Both the position numbers and the translations under genes were made by a program. This document shows, piece after piece, positions 1 through 6,880 of a stretch of DNA of 36,946 nucleotides. Below the pieces are notes generated by a model, which saw nothing but the letters and a program-made list of their open reading frames with translations, was not told the DNA's origin and searched no databases. Every line of letters begins with the position of its first letter. The first letter of the stretch is position 1. The stretch is from an uncultured Lachnospiraceae bacterium (GTDB taxonomy: Bacteria; Bacillota; Clostridia; Lachnospirales; Lachnospiraceae): NCBI GenBank assembly GCA_947382415.1, contig CANCYO010000025.1, forward strand, positions 1 to 36,946. Direction: 5' to 3'.

Positions 1-37
1 AACCTGGGAGAAAGGAAAAATCCAATCGCTTTCTAAT

Positions 38-1261
38 ATGATTGGATTATACGTGGATGATATGATCTGGTATCCTTATGAACAGATGAAGACAATGAAA
101 ACGCCCTATAAGATCCTGGATGCGGAGGGCGTGTATCTCTATACGGAAGATCAGAAGCTGATCGATTCGGTATCTTCCTGGTGGAGTGTGATCCATGGTT
201 ATAAGCACCCGGAGCTGAATCAGGCGATCCGGGAGCAATTGGAGAAATTTGCCCATGTGATGCTGGGCGGGCTTACCCATGAGCCGGTTCGGAAGCTTTC
301 TGATAAGCTGCAGAGCTGGCTTCCGGGGGATTTGGATTACTGCTTTTTCTCTGATTCCGGCAGTGTGGCAGTGGAGGTCGCTCTGAAGATGGCGCTGCAG
401 TATTATATGAACCGACAGGAGACGCAGCGCACCATGGTGCTGGCGCTGGAACATGCCTATCACGGCGATACCTTCAAGACCATGGAGGTGGGGGATGATG
501 AGGATTATCATTTTGTGCTGAAAGCCTATGGCGAGAGTCCCCATGTCATTCATATCCCTACGGAGATTGAGGCGTTGGAGAGCGCATTTGCCAAATACCA
601 TGCAAGGCTGAACTGTTTTCTGGTGGAGCCGTTATTGCAGGGCGCAGGCGGTATGCGCATGTATGATATCGCGTTTTTAAAGCGCGCCAGAGAACTCTGT
701 GACGAGTACGGTGTACTTCTGGTATTTGATGAGGTTGCAACCGGGTTCGGACGCACTGGTAACCGATTTGTGGCAGATCTGGTGCTGCCCGATATTCTGG
801 TGCTGGGAAAAGCTTTGACAGGAGGCTATATCGGACATGCCGTCACGGTGGCAAACCGCCGGGTGTACGAGGGATTCTATGACGACGATCCTTCCCATGC
901 ACTGATGCATGGTCCTACCTTTATGGGGAATGCGCTGGCCTGCAGCGTGGCGTTGAAATCTATAGAATTGTTTGAACAGCAGGACTATCTGGCCAAAATT
1001 CGCAAAATTGAAGAGATCACCCGCCGGGAGATGGAGGGATTCTCAGATCCCCGTGTCAGGGAAGTGCGGATCATGGGGGCCTGTGTGTGCATTGAGGTAT
1101 ATGATCCGGCTGTTATCGTCGGATATCAGCAGTTTGCATATGAGCGCGGCGTATTCAGCCGTCCGTTCCTGAATTATCTGTACGCCATGGTGCCCTATGT
1201 CATCGGTGAGGAGGAGCTGGTTCGGGTTCTGGATACGATGAAGCAATGGTTTGCACACTGA
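38..1261 (+). CDS. bioA: Adenosylmethionine-8-amino-7-oxononanoate aminotransferase (BioA)
   Basis: PLP-dependent class III aminotransferase that makes 7,8-diaminopelargonate from 7-keto-8-aminopelargonate with S-adenosylmethionine as amino donor, a cytoplasmic step of biotin synthesis. Visible motifs are IWYPYEQM near the N-terminus, SSWWSVIHGY, the SDSGSVAVEVALKMALQYY phosphate-binding region, DEVATGFGRTG with the PLP-contacting Asp, LGKALTGG with the Schiff-base Lys, and GPTFMGNALAC. At 407 residues it is close to the usual 420-430. The start at 38 leaves about 17 residues before the IW-PY motif, as in other BioA proteins; an ATG at 62 is the alternative. Neither has a convincing ribosome binding site. 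The frame is open to the window's left edge, so a longer N-terminus or fusion to an upstream bio gene cannot be excluded. Its stop lies 1 nt from the convergent gene at 1263. Confidence 0.95.
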   Translation: MIGLYVDDMIWYPYEQMKTMKTPYKILDAEGVYLYTEDQKLIDSVSSWWSVIHGYKHPELNQAIREQLEKFAHVMLGGLTHEPVRKLSDKLQSWLPGDLDYCFFSDSGSVAVEVALKMALQYYMNRQETQRTMVLALEHAYHGDTFKTMEVGDDEDYHFVLKAYGESPHVIHIPTEIEALESAFAKYHARLNCFLVEPLLQGAGGMRMYDIAFLKRARELCDEYGVLLVFDEVATGFGRTGNRFVADLVLPDILVLGKALTGGYIGHAVTVANRRVYEGFYDDDPSHALMHGPTFMGNALACSVALKSIELFEQQDYLAKIRKIEEITRREMEGFSDPRVREVRIMGACVCIEVYDPAVIVGYQQFAYERGVFSRPFLNYLYAMVPYVIGEEELVRVLDTMKQWFAH

Positions 1262-1262
1262 T

Positions 1263-1559
1263 TTAAGGATAGTCGCCTGTGGCTATCCTGACGTATGGTT
1301 CCAAAGAGTAGTCATAGGGCCCCAGAAAGGTACCGACCACAAGTTCCCCGTCTCTCGCTTTGATACGCTCCTGCGCTTTGACATAAACAGGCACTCTCAA
1401 TGGAAAATAATATTCTGAGCGCAGCCATTTGGCAAAGTTTTTGCAGGCGGTCTTTACCTCCGGATCGACATTCGGATCAAATCTTAATCGCAGGCCCGTT
1501 CTTCTGTTATCAGGACTATCTAAATAATGTTTCCAGTTTTCAATCGTCCATATATGCAT
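1263..1559 (-). CDS. Small conserved-looking protein of unknown function (98 aa)
   Basis: I do not recognise a named family. The protein begins MHIWTIENWKHYL, is rich in Tyr, Arg and Pro, and has a central stretch, LRSEYYFPLRVPVYVKAQ, that looks like a conserved core. There is no signal peptide or membrane segment, so it is probably cytoplasmic. I chose the internal ATG at 1559 because the minus strand has GAGGAAC 7-8 nt upstream; the longer ATG start at 1604 lacks such a site. A good minus-strand promoter lies at 1620-1648, so the gene is likely transcribed alone, convergent to bioA. The function is open. Confidence 0.6.
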   Translation of the reverse strand: MHIWTIENWKHYLDSPDNRRTGLRLRFDPNVDPEVKTACKNFAKWLRSEYYFPLRVPVYVKAQERIKARDGELVVGTFLGPYDYSLEPYVRIATGDYP

Positions 1560-1619
1560 TTTCTGTTCCTCGCGTGTTTCGGAATATGGGACATGTGTCG
1601 TCAATACCGCTATGGTTTT

Positions 1620-1648
1620 ATATTATCAGGCGGAGGATAAAATCTCAA
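1620..1648 (-). promoter_or_regulatory. Sigma-A type promoter for the small minus-strand gene
   Basis: On the minus strand, TTGAGA (1643-1648) is followed after exactly 17 bp by TAATAT (1620-1625). This lies about 60 nt upstream of the ATG at 1559 and is the only clear promoter in this gap. Confidence 0.6.
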
Positions 1649-1757
1649 GAATTTAAAGTTCATTTCAGGTTTCTCTGTTAGAATGTTTTTCAGAGCTTTT
1701 GGAAATACGAAGAGCTTGGAAGAGGGCGGGAAATTTTGGAAAGGGGACGATAAAGGC

Positions 1758-2504
1758 ATGGGACATCAGGATATTTTCAAGCGGTATGAATTGAAGTATC
1801 TGGTAACTTCAGAGCAGAAAAAGCTGCTTCTGGAAGCGATGGATCTGTACATGAGGCCTGATGAATATGGGCGCAGCACAATCTGCAATCTTTATTTTGA
1901 CACGCCGGATTATCTTTTGGTGAGGCGTTCTCTGGAGAAGCCTGTCTATAAGGAGAAGCTTCGGGTGCGAAGTTATGGCCGGGCGACGCGGGAGAGCCGG
2001 GTTTTTCTGGAGCTTAAGAAAAAATATAAAGGCGTGGTCTATAAGCGCCGCATCAGTGCCGGAGAGCGGGAGGCCATGGATTGTCTGCTTCGGGGGAACG
2101 CTTTGCCGGATAAAGGACAGATTGCCCGGGAGATCGATTATTTCAGGAGTCTGTACCGGAATTTGGGTCCGGCGGTCTATCTCTCTTATGAGAGGGAGGC
2201 TTTTTACGGGAGGCTGGACAGAGAGCTGCGCATTACCTTTGACCGGAATATTCTCTGGAGAGAGCAAGAGCTGTCGCTGTGCGCGGAGTCTTATGGTATG
2301 CCTGTTCTGGAGCCTGAAGCGGCGCTGATGGAGATTAAGCTTGCGGATGCAATGCCTCTTTGGCTGTGCAGGCTTCTGTCCGAAAACGCAATTTTTCAGA
2401 CCGGTTTTTCCAAGTACGGAAGGGCCTATGAACAGATGCTGGAAGCCGGTTTCGGTGAGACGGCTGCCGATAAATGGAGTATGGGAGGAAGAAAGTATGC
2501 CTGA
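1758..2504 (+). CDS. VTC-domain protein (polyphosphate polymerase-like)
   Basis: This 248-residue protein resembles the catalytic VTC domain (Vtc4 family, triphosphate-tunnel fold), which in eukaryotes makes polyphosphate from ATP. Visible hallmarks are FKRYELKYLVT, LYFDTPDY, KEKLRVRSYG, FLELKKKYKGVVYKRR, YLSYEREAFY, RITFDRNI and a late LMEIKLADAMPLWL; these supply the basic and acidic tunnel residues. The ATG at 1758 is chosen because AAGGGG sits 11 nt upstream; an earlier ATG at 1683 would add 25 unconserved residues. The stop overlaps the next start by 8 nt, so it is translationally coupled to the DUF4956 membrane protein. Bacterial VTC proteins often sit beside DUF4956 and CotH or Cthe_2159 genes, and polymerase activity here is inferred from family only. 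Confidence 0.85.
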   Translation: MGHQDIFKRYELKYLVTSEQKKLLLEAMDLYMRPDEYGRSTICNLYFDTPDYLLVRRSLEKPVYKEKLRVRSYGRATRESRVFLELKKKYKGVVYKRRISAGEREAMDCLLRGNALPDKGQIAREIDYFRSLYRNLGPAVYLSYEREAFYGRLDRELRITFDRNILWREQELSLCAESYGMPVLEPEAALMEIKLADAMPLWLCRLLSENAIFQTGFSKYGRAYEQMLEAGFGETAADKWSMGGRKYA

Positions 2505-3189
2505 CAATTTATTCGGCGGGATTTTTGATTCCGCTTCGCAGAGTGTGATACCGGTGGGAGATTTTTTGCTGTGTATCGGTGTGTCCCTTATAATAGGTCT
2601 GTTCCTGGCTGCCATACACGGATATAAGGCCGGGCACAGTCAGAGCTTTCTGGTGACGCTGGCGCTGCTTCCGGCGGTGGTGTGCGTGGTAATCATGATG
2701 GTGAACGGCAATGTGGGAGCCGGCGTGGCTGTGGCGGGAACCTTCAGTCTGGTGCGGTTTCGTTCGGCGCCGGGGACGGCAAAGGAGATCAGCGCGATCT
2801 TTCTCGCCATGGGGGCGGGGCTGATCGCGGGTATGGGTTATCTGGCGTACGCGCTGCTTTTTGCGCTGATTCTGGGAGGCGCGGGATTTGGCTACAACCG
2901 TTTCTGGCAGTGCAGATACCGCCCGGAGCAGTCTAAGACTTTGTCCATCACAATCCCGGAGAATCTGGATTATGGGGATGTATTTGGGGAGATCCTGCGG
3001 CAGTTTACGAAAAGCTATGAGCTGGAGCATGTGAAGACCAGCAATATGGGCAGCCTGTTTAAACTGACTTATCGGGTGGAGCTGCAGGCGGATGCAAACG
3101 AGAAGGAAATGATCGATATGCTCCGCTGCAGGAATGGAAATCTGGAGATTGCGCTGTCAAAACGGGAGACGCCTGTGGGAGAGCTGTGA
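2497..3189 (+). CDS. DUF4956 family membrane protein
   Basis: The protein has 230 residues: four hydrophobic segments (about 17-37, 46-65, 68-86 and 94-125) followed by a soluble C-terminal domain of about 100 residues. The short motif GTFSLVRFRSAPGTAKEI between the membrane segments is typical of DUF4956. The ATG at 2497 has GGAGGAAG 6-10 nt upstream and overlaps the VTC stop. The biochemical role of DUF4956 is not established; its regular pairing with VTC-domain proteins suggests a membrane partner that anchors or couples a phosphate-polymer activity, which is inference. The upstream extension of this frame lies inside the VTC gene and is not used. Confidence 0.85.
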   Translation: MPDNLFGGIFDSASQSVIPVGDFLLCIGVSLIIGLFLAAIHGYKAGHSQSFLVTLALLPAVVCVVIMMVNGNVGAGVAVAGTFSLVRFRSAPGTAKEISAIFLAMGAGLIAGMGYLAYALLFALILGGAGFGYNRFWQCRYRPEQSKTLSITIPENLDYGDVFGEILRQFTKSYELEHVKTSNMGSLFKLTYRVELQADANEKEMIDMLRCRNGNLEIALSKRETPVGEL

Positions 3190-3219
3190 CAGATCGTGGG
3201 AGAGCAGGATGGAATGTAA

Positions 3220-3272
3220 CGGAACCATACAGAACCATGACAGAACCGTGACAGAACCGTGACAGAGCTGTG
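3220..3272 (+). repeat. 11-bp tandem repeat in the leader of the beta-helix lipoprotein gene
   Basis: About four to five units of CAGAACCRTGA run between the DUF4956 stop and the next ribosome binding site: units begin near 3220, 3230, 3241, 3252 and 3263. The 3241 and 3252 units are identical and the outer ones are degenerate. Each unit is 11 bp, so copy-number change would alter leader length but not a reading frame. Confidence 0.85.
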
Positions 3273-3287
3273 CTGGGAAGAGGTGGA

Positions 3288-5141
3288 ATGATGAAGATGA
3301 GGATTGTGAGAATTGCAAGAATGCGATATATTACTGCACTGGTGGTGTTGCTTTGCTGTTGCAGCGTATTCTCAGGCTGCAATCTGGCGGAACGTGCAAA
3401 TGCAGAGAAGCAGGCGAATACCAAAGGACAGACAAATTCAGAAGAGCAGGTAAATGTAAAAGAGCAGGCAGGGAAGATGCCCGGCGACCCGGTTGGGGTG
3501 ACATCCTCCGTGGGCACGGGGGTGGCAGGCGAAGTGACGATTCTGGATGTGTCGGATATGTTCAGCAATCGGGATCGGGAAATCGGATATGACGAGTCGG
3601 AATGTGTGAAGATCGTTCTGCAGGGAGATACCGCGCAGGCTGATTCCCCGGATGTGGTGATAGAGGGCAGTGTGGTGACTGTCACTGCGGCAGGCAGTTA
3701 TCTGATCTCAGGTTCCCTGCAGGGACAGTTGGCAGTCCGGGCGGACAAGGAGGACAAAATTCATCTGATTCTGGATGGCGCGGACATTTCCTGTGAGAGC
3801 AGTGCAGCTTTGTATGTGGAGCAGGCCGACAAGGTGTTTGTGACCACTGCGGCGAATACCGAAAACAGTCTTCTGACTGCCGGAGAATATGTGGCCATAG
3901 ACGACTACAATATTGACGGCGCAGTCTTTGCCCGGGATGATATCACTTTTAACGGCGAAGGTTCCCTGAAGGTGAGTTCCGCTGCGGGCCACGGCATTGT
4001 CTGCAAGAATGATCTGGTAATCGCCGGAGGAGATTATGAGATTGAAGCCGGGCGGCACGGACTGCAGGGTAAGGACAGTGTGCGTATTGCAAACGGCAAT
4101 CTGGCAATCCGGGCGGGGACGGACGGAATTCACTCCGGAAACGATGAGGATGACAAGGTGGGCTTCACCTATATTGCAGGTGGAAATATCACTGTTTCCG
4201 CAGGGGACGACGGTATTCATTCTGATACACAGCTTGTGATCTCCGGGGGTAGCATCCGGGTGACTGAGAGCTATGAGGGACTCGAAGGGGCCTGCATCGA
4301 GATTGTGGATGGTGATATCACAGTGTATGCGAAGGACGACGGGCTGAATGCCGCGGGCGGAAATGACGGCAGCGGCGGCGAAACTGACGGCGGGATTGGC
4401 GGGATTGGCGGCGAAACGGATGGGGAGACTGATGGCAAGACTGGCGGAGAGACTGACGGCAGGGGACGCAAAAATGGCGGCGGGCGCGGTGGTTTTGGCG
4501 GGAATCCCTTTGAGGCAAACGCGAACAATGCCATTATTATTTCAGGCGGGAAGATCACAGTTAATGCGGATGGAGACGGCATTGATTCCAATGGCGCTCT
4601 GTATGTGAATGCGGGTGAGATACTGGTCTTTGGGCCTGAAAATGGAGGAAACGGCGCGCTGGATTCCAGCGGCGAGGCCGTCATACAGGGCGGAACGGTT
4701 ATAGCGCTGGGTGCCAGTCAGATGGCGGAGAATTTCGGCGCGGATTCCGGGCAGTGTTCAATGTTAGTAAGTGTGTCCGATATGCAGGCTGCAGGTACTA
4801 CGGCGGAGCTGCGCGACAGCTCCGGTAAGGTGTTGTTAAGCTGTGTATCGGAGAAAGGTTATAACTCCGCAGTGTTTAGCTGTGAGGAGATCCGGGTGGG
4901 AGAAACCTATACGGCAGCCCTTGGCGGGGAGACCGTGGAGGTAGAGATGACTGATACCATCTATGGGAGCGGTATGGGATTTGGACCCGGAGGCGGTTTT
5001 AAAGGCGGCTTTGGGAAGCCGGAAGATTTTGATGGGAATGGGTTTTCATTTCCGGAAGGAGAACCGCCTGCTCTGCCTGAGGGGAGCGCGCCGGGCATAG
5101 GGGAGCAAAAGCCCGGTCAGCGCCCGGCTCCGCGCACTTGA
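3288..5141 (+). CDS. Secreted carbohydrate-binding beta-helix lipoprotein (Cthe_2159/DUF4353-like)
   Basis: A lipoprotein signal is visible: basic N-terminus, hydrophobic stretch TALVVLLCCC, then VFSGC with the lipidated Cys at about residue 31. The mature protein is built of right-handed beta-helix-like rungs with recurring DGIHS, DGLNA and DGID motifs, alternating with -ISGGxI-V- strands, as in the Cthe_2159 family, whose founder binds cellulose-like and acidic polysaccharides. A Gly/Asp/Glu/Thr low-complexity loop (4370-4505) interrupts the helix, and the C-terminus is a Gly/Pro-rich tail. The ATG at 3288 (or the next codon at 3291) follows AGAGGTGG; an upstream GTG at 3270 lies in the tandem repeat and is unlikely. 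It probably acts at the cell surface with the VTC and DUF4956 proteins; its ligand is unknown. Confidence 0.85.
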   Translation: MMKMRIVRIARMRYITALVVLLCCCSVFSGCNLAERANAEKQANTKGQTNSEEQVNVKEQAGKMPGDPVGVTSSVGTGVAGEVTILDVSDMFSNRDREIGYDESECVKIVLQGDTAQADSPDVVIEGSVVTVTAAGSYLISGSLQGQLAVRADKEDKIHLILDGADISCESSAALYVEQADKVFVTTAANTENSLLTAGEYVAIDDYNIDGAVFARDDITFNGEGSLKVSSAAGHGIVCKNDLVIAGGDYEIEAGRHGLQGKDSVRIANGNLAIRAGTDGIHSGNDEDDKVGFTYIAGGNITVSAGDDGIHSDTQLVISGGSIRVTESYEGLEGACIEIVDGDITVYAKDDGLNAAGGNDGSGGETDGGIGGIGGETDGETDGKTGGETDGRGRKNGGGRGGFGGNPFEANANNAIIISGGKITVNADGDGIDSNGALYVNAGEILVFGPENGGNGALDSSGEAVIQGGTVIALGASQMAENFGADSGQCSMLVSVSDMQAAGTTAELRDSSGKVLLSCVSEKGYNSAVFSCEEIRVGETYTAALGGETVEVEMTDTIYGSGMGFGPGGGFKGGFGKPEDFDGNGFSFPEGEPPALPEGSAPGIGEQKPGQRPAPRT

Positions 5142-5163
5142 ATGAGGCTGTCTGACCGCCGTC

Positions 5164-5192
5164 TTGTCATTCCGCATAAAAAATGATAAAAT
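5164..5192 (+). promoter_or_regulatory. Sigma-A type promoter for the long envelope operon
   Basis: TTGTCA (5164-5169) and TAAAAT (5187-5192) are separated by 17 bp. It lies in the only sizeable gap before the ten-gene + strand run starting at 5252, so it is the best candidate for its main promoter. Confidence 0.55.
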
Positions 5193-5251
5193 AGCATGGT
5201 ATATTTTGTCAGTGAGAAAAGGCGGTGTGTGACCGGAAAGGCGGAGTCCCG

Positions 5252-6880
5252 ATGAAGATAGAGAGCAATAGGGGAAGTGTAGAAGGGAATCAGGCGAGGT
5301 GCAGATTTATTTTCTGGGGAATCCTTGCGTTAGCGGTTCTCATCCGGGTGATCGGTTTTGGCAGTCTGCCCTGCGGGGTCAATCAGGACGAGGCCATGGG
5401 GGCGGTGGACGCGTGGGCGTTGTCTCTGTATGGGACGGACCGCTTTGGCGTCCGGCTTCCCGTGCATTTCAGCGCATGGCAGGTGAGTCAGATGAGTGTG
5501 CTTTTGTCTTATCTGATGATTCCTTTTATATGGGTATTCGGATTCCATACCTGGGTGATCCGTCTGCCCATGCTGCTTGTGAGTCTGGGTTCGGTGGCGC
5601 TGATGTATCTCATTGGCAAAGAACTTTTTGGACAGCGTTTTGGATTGATCGCCATGGCGCTCACGGCGGTTAATCCATGGCATTTCATGCAGAGCAGATG
5701 GTCCATCGACTGCAATCTGTTTCCCCATGTGTTTTTGCTGGCATTTTATCTGTTGCTGCTGGGTCTGAAAAAGAGGCGTTTTTTGTATCTGTCCATGTTT
5801 TTCTTTGGGCTGACTTTTTACTGCTACGGCATCGCGGTTTATTCCGTGACGCCGTTTTTGGCTGTCTTTGCGCTGTGGGGCATGAGAAAAAAACTGTTTT
5901 CTTTCCCTCAGGTGCTTCTGTCTGTTCTTATTTTCGGGTTGACGGCGCTGCCTGAGATTCTGGTGATGGCCATCAATCTCTTTCATCTGGAGACCATCGA
6001 GACGGGGCTGATCACCATGAGCCGTTTCCCTGAGACCGTGCGGGGAAACGATATATTGTTTTTGAATTTTTCGTTTGCGCAGCTTTGGAAAAATATTCGG
6101 GCCATGGCAAGCTGCAGTTTTCTGCAGTTGCCGGATTACTGGTTTAACGCGATTCCCGCCTTTGGCCCCATGTATCATATCAGTATTCCGTTCATGGCGG
6201 GAGGCACGGCGCTTTTGTCCCGGGATCTGTTTCGGGAGAGGGATGTAAAGCGGCAGGCCGGAAAGCTGGCGCTCTGGGGTTTTCTGCTCACGGGAATCTG
6301 GGTGGGTCTGATCACCAGCGAGGTGAATGTCAATCGCATCAATATTATTTTCTTTCCGTTAATTATGGTCAGCGCGTATTGTATCTGCAGGCTGGCGGAG
6401 AGAAGCGGAAGATGGCTGGTTTTGACAGGGGCGGCTTACGGGCTGTGCGCGATTTTGTTTGTGGGCGCTTATTTTACGGTTTATCCGGAGGAATCTGCGC
6501 AATATTATAATGGGGCGTTTCTGGAGGCTGTGCAGACTGCGGATGAGACGGAATGCGACCGGCTGTATATCACGGGCAATATGGGATGGCAGTTCAATCT
6601 GTCCATGGCGGAGATTCTGACGCAGTATGCCTGTCGTATCGACGCTCGGTACTATCAGGAGAAAAGCATGGTCACCGGAGGCAGGACGTTGCTTCCCTAC
6701 TCTGATAGATATCATTATATAAATGCAAAAAACTTTGACTGGACGGGCTGTGACAGGGAGGCGCTGTATCTTGTGCAGGAACAGGATCTGGAAGAGATCG
6801 ATACGGATTATGAGGTGCTCTGGGAGAACGGCGGGTTTTGGATTGTAAAGCTTGAGGGAGGACGGTGGACAGTTGAGTGA
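5252..6880 (+). CDS. Polytopic glycosyltransferase, GT39/PMT-like (ArnT superfamily)
   Basis: This 542-residue membrane protein has about ten or more hydrophobic segments and a soluble C-terminal region. After the first membrane span comes NQDEAMGAVDAWAL, matching the acidic (Asp46-Glu47) first-loop motif of GT39/GT83 enzymes that use polyprenyl-phosphate sugars on the outer membrane face. HFMQSRWSIDCNLFPHVFLL fits the second conserved loop of this fold. The ATG at 5252 is preceded by GGCGGAG; a GTG at 5225 is an alternative start. Its last codons overlap the next gene's start. Donor and acceptor cannot be read from sequence; the LTA-synthase neighbours make glycosylation of an anionic polymer or glycolipid plausible. 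Confidence 0.8.
   Translation: MKIESNRGSVEGNQARCRFIFWGILALAVLIRVIGFGSLPCGVNQDEAMGAVDAWALSLYGTDRFGVRLPVHFSAWQVSQMSVLLSYLMIPFIWVFGFHTWVIRLPMLLVSLGSVALMYLIGKELFGQRFGLIAMALTAVNPWHFMQSRWSIDCNLFPHVFLLAFYLLLLGLKKRRFLYLSMFFFGLTFYCYGIAVYSVTPFLAVFALWGMRKKLFSFPQVLLSVLIFGLTALPEILVMAINLFHLETIETGLITMSRFPETVRGNDILFLNFSFAQLWKNIRAMASCSFLQLPDYWFNAIPAFGPMYHISIPFMAGGTALLSRDLFRERDVKRQAGKLALWGFLLTGIWVGLITSEVNVNRINIIFFPLIMVSAYCICRLAERSGRWLVLTGAAYGLCAILFVGAYFTVYPEESAQYYNGAFLEAVQTADETECDRLYITGNMGWQFNLSMAEILTQYACRIDARYYQEKSMVTGGRTLLPYSDRYHYINAKNFDWTGCDREALYLVQEQDLEEIDTDYEVLWENGGFWIVKLEGGRWTVE

Noticed and set aside
1..61. A BioD-BioA fusion or an upstream partial gene
   Set aside because: The bioA frame is open to the left edge and two other short frames end at 36 and 41, but too little sequence is present to tell which upstream gene exists, so none is annotated.
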